DNA of 64,000 nt from an uncultured Clostridia bacterium (lineage in GTDB: Bacteria > Bacillota > Clostridia > TANB77 > CAG-508). Positions 10,577 to 18,711 of the stretch are shown one piece after another (the first letter of the stretch is position 1; each line of letters starts with the position of its first letter). The stretch lies in assembly GCA_904378095.1 (NCBI GenBank), contig CAJFHE010000002.1:1-64000 (forward strand), given 5' to 3'. Under the pieces are notes generated by a model. That model worked only from the letters and a program-made list of their open reading frames with translations, had not been told where the DNA came from and searched no databases. Made by a program: the position numbers and the translations under genes.

Positions 10577-10945
10577 ATGGAAAATAATCAAACACAAGCT
10601 AGAAGTAATACTTCTACAGTATGGCAAATTGTTGGTAGACTTGTAACAGCTGCAATAGTTCTTGCAATAACAGCATTCTTTACCCCAGGTTTTTCCATTA
10701 ATAACATATGGGCTTTAGCTGCTGCAGCAATCGTTCTTACTGTTATAGATTATTTAATTACTAAATTCACTGGCTTACATGCAAGTGCCTTTGGTAAAGG
10801 ATTTGTAGGATTTGTTTTAGCTGCCGTAGTATTATATGTAACTCAATATTTTGTTGCAGGCTATACCATTTCTTGGATTGCAGCAATTGTTGGTGCTTTA
10901 GTTTATGGTGTTGTTGATTACTTCTTACCAGGAGAGCAATCATAA
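10577..10945 (+). CDS. small four-helix membrane protein
   Basis: 122 residues from the ATG that follows AAGGAGG; an upstream in-frame ATG at 10499 is less likely because it lies inside an inverted repeat and has no ribosome site. Four hydrophobic helices are visible (about 18-38, 42-62, 72-92 and 98-116) with TPGFSINNIWALAAAAIVLTVIDYLI between the first two. The pattern resembles the four-helix phage-holin superfamily IV and DUF2512 (YndM) membrane proteins; I cannot separate these. A bidirectional terminator follows at once, so the gene is monocistronic. No lysis genes are nearby, so a phage role is unlikely. Confidence 0.75.
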   Translation: MENNQTQARSNTSTVWQIVGRLVTAAIVLAITAFFTPGFSINNIWALAAAAIVLTVIDYLITKFTGLHASAFGKGFVGFVLAAVVLYVTQYFVAGYTISWIAAIVGALVYGVVDYFLPGEQS

Positions 10946-10956
10946 CATGCTTATCA

Positions 10957-10984
10957 AAAAAAGACGGGTATTCCCGTCTTTTTT
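10957..10984. terminator. bidirectional intrinsic terminator
   Basis: AAAAAAGACGGG (10957-10968) pairs perfectly with CCCGTCTTTTTT (10973-10984) over a TATT loop. A/T runs on both sides serve the plus gene ending at 10945 and the minus ABC gene ending at 10987. Confidence 0.93.
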
Positions 10985-10986
10985 AT

Positions 10987-12814
10987 TTATTCCTCTTCCT
11001 CGTCGAACTGGCTGTTATATAAATCAGCATAGAATCCACCTTTTGCAAGAAGTTCATCATGTGTTCCTTGCTCTACTATGTCTCCCTGATTCATAACTAA
11101 AATCAAATCAGAATTTTTTATTGTAGACAATCTATGTGCTATAACAAAGCTTGTTCTTCCTTTCATAAGGTTATCCATCGCTGCTTGTATTTGTATTTCT
11201 GTTCTTGTATCGATTGAGCTTGTTGCTTCATCTAATATTAGTATTTTAGGGTTTGCTAAAATTACCCTTGCAATTGTAAGTAATTGTTTTTGTCCAGCAG
11301 AAATGTTAGAAGATTCTTCATTAATTACTGAATTATATCCCTTTGGTAAAGTTTTTATATAATGATGAACATGTGCAGCTTTTGCAGCTTGGATTACTTC
11401 ATCATCTGTTGCATCTTCTTTACCATATTTGATATTATCCTTTACAGTACCTCCAAATAGCCATGTATCTTGAAGTACCATGCCAAACATTTTACGAAGT
11501 TCTCCTCTTTCAAAATCTTTTATGTTATGACCATCTACTAAAATGGCTCCGTCTGTGACATCATAGAACCTCATTAAAAGTTTTACCATGGTTGATTTTC
11601 CTGCACCTGTAGGTCCAACAATTGCAATTTTTTGACCCTCTTTTACTTTTGTGCTAAAATCTTTTATGATTATTTTATCTGGATTATATCCAAATTTAAC
11701 ATGTTTGAATTCTACATTTCCTTTTAATGTACTTGTGTCTATATTTCCTTTAGCCGTAATTACTTCTTCTGGTTCTTCTAAGAATTCAAATACTCTTTCT
11801 GCTGCTGCAACCATTGATTGTAACATAGAGGAAATTTGTGCAATTTGGTTAATTGGCCCGAGTAAATTGTTTATTATATTGTATAAAACTTTGTATATTA
11901 CCAACTGTAATAGTTCCATTTATTGCTAAATATCCACCAGCTACTGCAACCCCTACATATCCAATATTAGATATAAAGTTCATAACAGGATGCATTAATC
12001 CAGATAAGAATTGTGCTCTCCAAGCAGAATGGTATAATTCATCATTTGCTTTGTCAAAAGTATTTGTTACTTTGTTTTCTGCATTAAATGCTTTTACAAC
12101 TGTAAGTCCACCATAAATTTCTTCAACTTGACCATTTACATGTCCTAGGTACTCTTGTTGCTTATTGAAGTATTTTTGTGATTTCCCTACAATAAATTTT
12201 ACCAATAAACCAGCTACTGGAAGTATTACTAGAGATATTAATGTCATTTGCCAGCTTATTGAAAACATCATTATAAGTATTCCTATAATTGTACATACTG
12301 CTGTAATAATATGAGTAATACTTTGGTTTAAGTTCATACTTAAAGTATCAATATCGTTTGTAATTATTGATAAAACTTCACCGTTTGTTTTCTTGTCAAA
12401 ATAATTCATAGGTAATCTATTTATTTTTGCAGCAATATCATTACGTATTTTATATGTAATTTTTTGTGCTACACCTGTCATCATAAATCCTTGAATGAAG
12501 GAAAATAATGCACTTAATAGATATAATCCTAAAAGCATAATTGCAATTTGTGCAATTTTACCAAAATCTATTCCGCTTCCACCAGATATTTTACTCATTA
12601 AACCATTAAAAATTTCTGTGGTTGCATTTCCCAAAATTTTTGGTCCTACTATAGTAAATATAGTACTTCCAATCGCAAAGATGATAACAACTATCAATGC
12701 TATTTTATATTTAGATAGATATGACTCAATTAATTTTTTAGTAGTTTTCTTAAAATCTTTTGGTTTTTCTGTTGTAGTTTGACCACGCATTGGTCCACCC
12801 ATTGGTCCTGGCAT
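10987..12814 (-). pseudogene. ABC exporter subunit split by a one-base frameshift
   Basis: Two overlapping frames together make one exporter half. The upstream frame (11849-12814) carries the six-helix membrane domain (MPGPMGGPMRGQTTTEKPKDF...) and runs to SFIQYNKQFTRAN-stop. The downstream frame holds PINQIAQISSMLQ and the whole ATPase domain: Walker A GPTGAGKST, a variant signature ISAGQ, and Walker B ILILDEATSS. The total of 1828 bases is one more than a multiple of three. Removing one G from the GGG on the minus strand (CCC at 11857-11859) restores QFTRPINQIA, which is what the family has here. It directly follows its partner at 12815. It may be a true mutation, a sequencing error or a slippage site; if intact, it is the catalytically competent half of the dimer. 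Confidence 0.85.
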
Positions 12815-15112
12815 CTATTTTCCTCCTTTCCTATTTTCGTTTAATTCTTCTTCAGATAACTGTGATAACGCTATTTGTCTATATGTTTCGTTATTCTTTA
12901 ACAATTCTTCATGTGTACCCTCTCCTACTATTTTTCCTTCTTCTAGTACAATAATTTTGTCTGCATTTAAAATAGTACTAATTCTTTGGGCAACAATAAT
13001 AACTGTTTTATTTTCTGTTTTCTCTGCTAATGCTTCTCTTAAGTTGCTATCTGTTTTAAAGTCTAGTGCAGAAAAACTATCGTCAAATATAAATATCTCT
13101 GGGTCTTTTGCAATTGCTCTTGCTATAGATAAACGTTGTTTTTGTCCACCTGATACGTTACTTCCTCCTTGTGCTATTGGGTCTTGGTATTTTTCAGGTT
13201 TTGTATTAATAAATTCCTCTGCTTGGGCAATTTGAGCTGCTTTTACCATTTGCTCATCTGACATATTGTCATCTGCATATTTTATATTCGATTCAATTGT
13301 TCCAGAGAAAAGAATTCCTTTTTGTGGCACAAATCCTATAATGTCTCTTAAATCTTTTTGAGATACATCTTTAACGTTTACACCATCTACTAAAAGTTCA
13401 CCTTCTGTTACGTCATAAAATCTTGGTATTAAGTTTACAACTGTTGATTTACCACTACCTGTACTTCCTATCAAAGCTGTAGTCTTTCCAGGCTCTGCTG
13501 TAAAGTTAATATCTTCTAATATTTCCGTATCTGCATCTGGATATCTAAATGAAACATTTTTAAATTCTACTAATCCTTTCTTTTCTGGATTAAATGGTTT
13601 TGTTTCTTCTTTATCTTTTATACTTGGCTCTGTATCTATAACTTCGTTAATACGTCTTGCAGATACAGATGCTCTTGGAAGCATAATTGATATCATAGAT
13701 ATCATTAAGAATGCCATTACAATTTGCATTGTGTATTGAATAAATGCCATCATATCCCCAACTTGCATTGTTCCGCTATCTACATTATGTGCTCCTACCC
13801 ATACAATTAAAACTGTAATAGAGCTCATGATGAACATTAAAAGTGGCATCATCATCGACATTGCTCTATTTACGAAAATATTTGCTTTCATTAATAATGT
13901 ATTTGAATTATCAAATCTTTTCTCTTCTTTCTTTTCTTTGTTAAATGCTCTAATTACAGGAAGACCTGTTAAGATTTCTCTTGATACTTGATTTAACTTA
14001 TCAATCAAATCTTGTAATTTTTTAAATTTAGGCATTGCTACTGCAAATAGTGTTGCAACTACAACTAATATTGCAAATATTGCTACACCAATAATCCAAG
14101 CCATTGAATTATCACTCGTTGTAAGAACTTTTACAAATCCTCCAATACCTATAATTGGTGCATACACAACAACTCTAAATAATAATGTAATTAATTGTTG
14201 AATTTGTTGTACGTCGTTTGTACTACGTGTAATAAGGGATGCAGTTGAAAATTCTCGAAGTTCTGCTGTTGAGAAGCTTAAAACTTTTTTGAAAACTTTG
14301 TCTCTTAAAGTTTTACCAAGTTTTGCTGCAACCCTTGATGATAATAGCATAATGGTTACTGCACATAGCATACTAATTAATGCTATACCAAGCATTTGTA
14401 GACCTGACATTAATATGTAGTCATTTTGTAGTTTATCTGTGTCCACTCCCAAATCAATATATACTTGCTTTACGCTACTAATTGCAGCTTGCTCTTTGAT
14501 AGAATCTGACATTTGAGATACATAACTAGTAAATTGCTCTAAAACCACATCTCTTTGCGCTTCTGGCATTTGCTTTAATAATTCCATTACACTCATAGAT
14601 TCTAAATTAGTTTGCATTTCAGCTACAGCATTTCCCGAAACATTTGCCTGCATGCCTTGCATTAATTGCTCTTTAATTTTATTTGATGTTTCTTCATTGG
14701 TTACTGCGCTATACTCTACAAGTGGCTCAGCGATTAAATTTACTAGGCTGTCTAATTGTTCCTCTTCTAAATCTTTTAACACATAAATTTTATTTTCTTC
14801 TGTGTTAAACTCCTCACTAAGATATTTGTTTTTTACTTTTTCTTGGTAATTTGTTGGCTCATCTCCCACTAATTCATAGTTTTCTAAAATTTGCTCATCA
14901 TCATCTGTAAAGAATAAAATATTCTCCATGTCTTCTTCAGCAATTACTTCTGGTGCTACTTCTTCTATTCCGCCATACTGTATTCCCACATTAACAATTT
15001 TTGATGTATAGTCTGGAAGTGCTAAATCTGTTGCTGCTTGAACACATAATAGAATAATGATAACTAAAACAGATACCCATGAATTCTTTAAGTTCTTTAA
15101 TACCTTTAACAT
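12815..15112 (-). CDS. heterodimeric ABC exporter, degenerate-site subunit
   Basis: 765 residues, longer than usual because about 190 residues are inserted between the first two membrane helices (about 30-235). The insert is acidic and Gln/Met-rich (GIEEVAPEVIAEEDMENILFF...) and presumably lies outside the cell. The ATPase domain has Walker A GSTGSGKST, signature VSGGQKQR and Walker B IFIFDDSFSAL. The catalytic Glu is replaced by Asp, the hallmark of the non-hydrolysing half of heterodimeric multidrug exporters such as BmrCD. The stop touches the ATG of the partner gene, whose AAAGGAGG lies in the last codons here. A strong promoter is at 15187-15215. Confidence 0.92.
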   Translation of the reverse strand: MLKVLKNLKNSWVSVLVIIILLCVQAATDLALPDYTSKIVNVGIQYGGIEEVAPEVIAEEDMENILFFTDDDEQILENYELVGDEPTNYQEKVKNKYLSEEFNTEENKIYVLKDLEEEQLDSLVNLIAEPLVEYSAVTNEETSNKIKEQLMQGMQANVSGNAVAEMQTNLESMSVMELLKQMPEAQRDVVLEQFTSYVSQMSDSIKEQAAISSVKQVYIDLGVDTDKLQNDYILMSGLQMLGIALISMLCAVTIMLLSSRVAAKLGKTLRDKVFKKVLSFSTAELREFSTASLITRSTNDVQQIQQLITLLFRVVVYAPIIGIGGFVKVLTTSDNSMAWIIGVAIFAILVVVATLFAVAMPKFKKLQDLIDKLNQVSREILTGLPVIRAFNKEKKEEKRFDNSNTLLMKANIFVNRAMSMMMPLLMFIMSSITVLIVWVGAHNVDSGTMQVGDMMAFIQYTMQIVMAFLMISMISIMLPRASVSARRINEVIDTEPSIKDKEETKPFNPEKKGLVEFKNVSFRYPDADTEILEDINFTAEPGKTTALIGSTGSGKSTVVNLIPRFYDVTEGELLVDGVNVKDVSQKDLRDIIGFVPQKGILFSGTIESNIKYADDNMSDEQMVKAAQIAQAEEFINTKPEKYQDPIAQGGSNVSGGQKQRLSIARAIAKDPEIFIFDDSFSALDFKTDSNLREALAEKTENKTVIIVAQRISTILNADKIIVLEEGKIVGEGTHEELLKNNETYRQIALSQLSEEELNENRKGGK

Positions 15113-15186
15113 ATTTCCTCCTTCTATTTTATTTTTTTAATTGCAATAAAAAATATTACTACAAAAAAAGATAATTGCAGTAATAT

Positions 15187-15215
15187 ATTATATTATAAAT
15201 TATAGTTAGTGTCAA
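15187..15215 (-). promoter_or_regulatory. sigma-A promoter for the ABC exporter pair, with leader hairpin
   Basis: TTGACA (15210-15215) and TATAAT (15187-15192) on the minus strand are 17 bases apart. The leader then contains an 8-bp inverted repeat (ATATTACT/AGTAATAT, about 15150-15185) that could be an operator or an RNA hairpin. No regulator gene adjoins this pair. Confidence 0.7.
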
Positions 15216-15267
15216 TTAGTTTGCACCCGAACTTTTGTGAATTTTTTGTGAATTTTATCTGAGTTAT

Positions 15268-15912
15268 TTAATCAACATATTTTTTATTCGAAAAAACCTC
15301 ATCCATATATTCATCTGGATACATGTTGTCTAAAAATCTATCGACTCCATCTTCAGCAGGTATATTTTCTAATCTTTCTTTTTGCCTTATTGCAGCCATT
15401 GAAGATATTGTAATATTAAATACCATAAACACAGCAACTGTTGACGCCATTATTTTTACTTTATGACTTTTTACAAATTCTTCAATTTTAGGTATTATCG
15501 GCTCAATGTAAGAAATATATAACAACCCTGCAAATCCCCAATAAGTACAATGAATTAAAGTAGTCCTTCCATTTATATTAAATAGCCACTGCGAATAATC
15601 CCACGAAATTGTACCAAACACTTTCTCTTGAATGTAAGAGCATAGATATTCTGTAATTCCTCCCAATATCATAGACGATATAAATACTATTCCCTTGTTT
15701 CTATTTTTCATTATACTAAAAAATATATAATACACCAAAATGCCTATTCCATACACTGGTGTAAACGGTCCATAAATAAGCCCTTGCCTTGATACAAAAT
15801 GTCCGTTTTGTACAAGTGCTACTATCATTTCAACAATATAACCAATAATGCTTCCTATCATGAAAATTATAAAAATTTTTACTATTTCATTAAAAATACT
15901 TTTTTTAGACAT
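15268..15912 (-). CDS. CmpB-type membrane protein (putative ABC permease family)
   Basis: 214 residues with about five hydrophobic segments (13-33, 45-65, 75-92, 118-135 and 152-172). It matches the family annotated as putative ABC transporter permease type IV (CmpB-like): GSIIGYIVEMI, RQGLIYGPFTPVYGIG, GGITEYLCSYIQEKVFGTISWDYS, and HCTYWGFAGL. Despite the name, no ATPase or substrate-binding partner is adjacent, and the role of the family is uncertain. The cytoplasmic C-terminus is charged. The ATG follows AGGGGCGAGG. It stands alone between the exporter operon and dps. Confidence 0.85.
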   Translation of the reverse strand: MSKKSIFNEIVKIFIIFMIGSIIGYIVEMIVALVQNGHFVSRQGLIYGPFTPVYGIGILVYYIFFSIMKNRNKGIVFISSMILGGITEYLCSYIQEKVFGTISWDYSQWLFNINGRTTLIHCTYWGFAGLLYISYIEPIIPKIEEFVKSHKVKIMASTVAVFMVFNITISSMAAIRQKERLENIPAEDGVDRFLDNMYPDEYMDEVFSNKKYVD

Positions 15913-16066
15913 TTTACCTCGCCCCTTAACTTTCTCTTATTATTTCCTAAAATTCTACATATTATTATTTTTTATTAAATTTAATATATCAGCAAAATAT
16001 TAAATTTGTTTTTAGTTCTTATTAAAGTTTTCTTAATTTAAAGTAGAGCGAGGTGCCTGGTTTAAA

Positions 16067-16501
16067 CTATTTCATTAACATTTGTCTAATCATCCAGACC
16101 TTTTTTTCAAAGTCTAACAAGTACTCATCCATTAAAGCAGATGTTGCATATTTCTTTTCATTGTCAGCATCTTCTTTTATTTTTGTCACATTTTCTGATA
16201 ATATGCAATAATCCTTTAAAATTTTTTCAAATATATCTCTTGAAAACTTTTTCTCATTTTGAGCTTCTTTTATTTGTGTAATTTCTAGATAATCATGCAT
16301 AGAGCCAAGAGGCTCACCATCTATTATTAATATGTGCTCTGCTACTTCATCTATCTGCTTATTTACATCATTATATAGCTCTTCCAATTTTACATGTACA
16401 TTAAAAAAATCTTCTCCTTTAATGTTCCAATGGTAATTTTGTAGCTTCCTATAAAAAACATTTAAATTAGCTAAAAATAAATTTAGGTCTTCTGTAATCA
16501 T
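16067..16501 (-). CDS. dps: Dps-family ferritin-like protein
   Basis: 144 residues of four-helix bundle. Dps dodecamers oxidise and store iron and protect DNA from peroxide. Ferroxidase-site ligands are visible: H24 in NYHWNIKG, H36 in FNVHVKLEELYNDV, and D51/E55 in NKQIDEVAEHI, followed by the LGSMHDYLE loop. I take the ATG at 16501; a GTG three codons earlier is too close to the AAGGAAAG site. There is no long basic N-terminal tail, so direct DNA binding is not obvious. The stop is followed by a CCAGGYACCTCGC motif related to the intergenic palindromes elsewhere in the window. Confidence 0.9.
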   Translation of the reverse strand: MITEDLNLFLANLNVFYRKLQNYHWNIKGEDFFNVHVKLEELYNDVNKQIDEVAEHILIIDGEPLGSMHDYLEITQIKEAQNEKKFSRDIFEKILKDYCILSENVTKIKEDADNEKKYATSALMDEYLLDFEKKVWMIRQMLMK

Positions 16502-16555
16502 ATAAATCACTCTTTCCTTTTTATTATATTTACATTATGAGCAAAATTTATTTTT

Positions 16556-17539
16556 TTATTCACTTTTTTTATCCTCTATAGCACAATTAATTTGTCCTTT
16601 TATATATTTAATTACTTCATCAATGCTTTCTCTTGGTGTCGATGCTCCTGCAGTAATCCCCACTTTATCACATGTTTTTAATTCAGCTAGATTTTCATTT
16701 GTTAATTCCTGGTATGATTCAATTAAAATGCTTTTACAATTTTTCAAAGCTATATCATATAATTTCTTAGTATTGGAGCTGTTTTTCCCTCCAATAATAA
16801 TCATATAATTTACATCTTTAGAAATGTTTTCAGTCTCTTCCTGTCTAAGTTTAGTAGCATTGCAAATAGTATTTTTAATTTGCAAAGTTATTTCTGATTT
16901 ACCATGCTCGTAATTTACTTTATTATTATAATCATTTACCTGGTTTTGTATGTCCTCACAAATTTTGTAAAACTTCTCTAGACTAAACGTTGTCTGCGCT
17001 ACCACTAAAATTTTATCTTTTCCTTTATTTGAAATCTCAGCAAATGCACTATCTATATCTTCTTCATTTTCAATGATAGAGCAATTGCCTTTGCAAAATC
17101 CGTGTGTTCCAATTGCTTCTGGATGTGATTTCTGTCCAATCAAAAAAATATAAAATCCTTTTTCAATACTATCTTCCACTAGCTTATGAATTGCGACCAC
17201 ATTTGGGCAGGTTAAATCCAGTATCTCAATATTATTGTTTTTCATAAATTCATAAGTTGACTTTGGCTCCCCATGAGCTCTTATAATTACAGTTGCCTCT
17301 TTTTCAAATTGTTGCCTTTCATCTTTTAAAGTTATCTCTTTTTTTATAATTTCAGATACATCATCTATAAAAATTAGTCCTGCTTCTTCTAACTTCTTTA
17401 CTACCTGCCCATTATGTACAAGCTCTCCTAGGCAATAAATCTTTTTATTTCTATTATTTTTTACATATTCTTCAGCTTTAGTTACTGCATTATTTACTCC
17501 ATAGCAAAAGCCTGCCATTTTTCCAAGTATTATCTCCAT
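16556..17539 (-). CDS. ispH: 4-hydroxy-3-methylbut-2-enyl diphosphate reductase
   Basis: 327 residues. The last enzyme of the MEP isoprenoid pathway, converting HMBPP to IPP and DMAPP with a 4Fe-4S cluster. The three cluster cysteines are visible in GFCYGV, LTCPNV and ICNATKLRQEE. Substrate histidines appear in LVHNGQVV, IRAHGEP and GTHGFC. The region KSHPEAIGTHGF is also typical. The ATG at 17539 follows GAGAGGAG; an upstream in-frame start at 17575 has no such site. It faces the rluA-type gene across a 190-base divergent region whose promoters share a hexamer. No rpsA-like S1 fusion is present. Confidence 0.95.
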   Translation of the reverse strand: MEIILGKMAGFCYGVNNAVTKAEEYVKNNRNKKIYCLGELVHNGQVVKKLEEAGLIFIDDVSEIIKKEITLKDERQQFEKEATVIIRAHGEPKSTYEFMKNNNIEILDLTCPNVVAIHKLVEDSIEKGFYIFLIGQKSHPEAIGTHGFCKGNCSIIENEEDIDSAFAEISNKGKDKILVVAQTTFSLEKFYKICEDIQNQVNDYNNKVNYEHGKSEITLQIKNTICNATKLRQEETENISKDVNYMIIIGGKNSSNTKKLYDIALKNCKSILIESYQELTNENLAELKTCDKVGITAGASTPRESIDEVIKYIKGQINCAIEDKKSE

Positions 17540-17598
17540 CAATTTTCTCCTCTCTTTCTTCTCTCGAAGGTGCAAATAGTTATGAATAAATCACAAAA

Positions 17599-17627
17599 AT
17601 TTTATCATAGGTTGTAAATTATAGCAA
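17599..17627 (-). promoter_or_regulatory. ispH promoter
   Basis: On the minus strand TTGCTA (17622-17627), 17-base spacer, TAAAAT (17599-17604). The same six bases read on the plus strand form the -35 of the opposite promoter. Confidence 0.65.
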
Positions 17628-17650
17628 CTCTAAAAAATTTATGTTATAAT
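17622..17650 (+). promoter_or_regulatory. rluA-type gene promoter
   Basis: TAGCAA (17622-17627), 17-base spacer, TATAAT (17645-17650) on the plus strand. The -35 match is poor, but the -10 is perfect and the start codon is 79 bases on. Confidence 0.45.
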
Positions 17651-17728
17651 TAAGTAAAATTGCAGTTTAATCCACAATGAAAAATTTAAAAGAAAGGATG
17701 TATATTTATTATACAAGAAATAAAATAA

Positions 17729-18625
17729 ATGCAAAAAATAATTGTAGATAAAAAATTCGATAACAAAAAAGTAAGCGATGCTCTTTATTTTCATTTTAAT
17801 GCTCTTACTAAAAATACTTTATATAAGGCTTTTAGAAAAAAAGACGTACGCATAAATGATATCAAAATCAACGAAGATAAGCTTGTTCATGCGGGCGACG
17901 TTATAAGCGTGTATATTGTTGATGATTTATTATACAAAAATATAAAAATAGAAAAAGTGTATGAGGACGAAAATATTTTGATTATAAATAAACCTGTAAA
18001 TATAGAAGTCGTAGGAAAAGACTCGTTAACCGCAATGCTAGAAAAAGAATACTCTTTTATCTCGCCTTGCCACAGACTAGATAGAAATACCACAGGATTA
18101 GTATTATTTGCAAAAAATCAAGAATCTTTGGACATTTTACTTGAGAAATTTAAATATCAAGAAATTGAAAAACATTATTTAGCTAAAGTATATAATGCTA
18201 AAAAACATAATAATTTCGGCATAAACCAAAAAAGTCAAAATAGCGTTGTAGGGAAAAATATATCTTTAACTCTTACAGCCTACTTGTTTAAAGATAATAA
18301 AAAATCCATGGTTTATATTTCAGATATTCCAAAAAAAGGTTATGTAAAAATTGAAACCTCTATTACACTATTAGAAAAAAACGATAAAGAAAACTATAGC
18401 ATATTGGATGTAGAACTTCACACAGGTAAAACCCACCAAATCAGAGCACATCTAGCCCATATTGGTCTCCCAATAATCGGTGATGGAAAATATGGAATAA
18501 ACGAAATCAACAAAAAATTCGGTTGTAAAACTCAACAGCTCTGCAGCTCCAAACTAAAATTCAATTTTAAAACAGATGCGGGAATTTTGAATTATCTAAA
18601 TGGAAAAGAAATTATATTAAATTAA
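17729..18625 (+). CDS. RluA-family pseudouridine synthase
   Basis: 298 residues. Residues 1-75 form an S4-like RNA-binding domain (KVSDALYFHFNALTKNTLYKAFRKKDVRIN...VHAGDVISVYI). From about residue 85 the catalytic domain follows, with the aspartate in SPCHRLDRNTTGLVLFAKN and the conserved ELHTGKTHQIRAHLAHIGLPIIGDGKYG. Such enzymes isomerise uridines in 23S rRNA or tRNA; the exact target cannot be read from sequence. A stop codon lies directly before the ATG, so the start is fixed. The nearest Shine-Dalgarno (GAAAGG) is about 30 bases upstream, where it heads a 16-codon reading frame, so initiation may be weak or coupled. Confidence 0.92.
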   Translation: MQKIIVDKKFDNKKVSDALYFHFNALTKNTLYKAFRKKDVRINDIKINEDKLVHAGDVISVYIVDDLLYKNIKIEKVYEDENILIINKPVNIEVVGKDSLTAMLEKEYSFISPCHRLDRNTTGLVLFAKNQESLDILLEKFKYQEIEKHYLAKVYNAKKHNNFGINQKSQNSVVGKNISLTLTAYLFKDNKKSMVYISDIPKKGYVKIETSITLLEKNDKENYSILDVELHTGKTHQIRAHLAHIGLPIIGDGKYGINEINKKFGCKTQQLCSSKLKFNFKTDAGILNYLNGKEIILN

Positions 18626-18701
18626 CCTGTAAAGGAATGGAGCCATTCCTTTGCTCCAAAAATGCGGAGACAGGTTTAAATCTGTCTCCGCATTTTTGGA
18701 G
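18626..18701. terminator. large bidirectional hairpin with alternative stems
   Basis: A perfect 20-bp stem (arms 18654-18673 and 18682-18701, loop GTTTAAAT) separates the convergent rluA-type gene and ftsH. Before it AAAGGAAT/ATTCCTTT (18631-18652) forms a second stem. GGAGC/GCTCC (18639-18657) and CCTGT/ACAGG (18626-18674) offer competing pairings. The inner GACAGGTTTAAATCTGTC belongs to the window's repeat family. Confidence 0.85.
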
Positions 18702-18711
18702 TGTTTATTTT

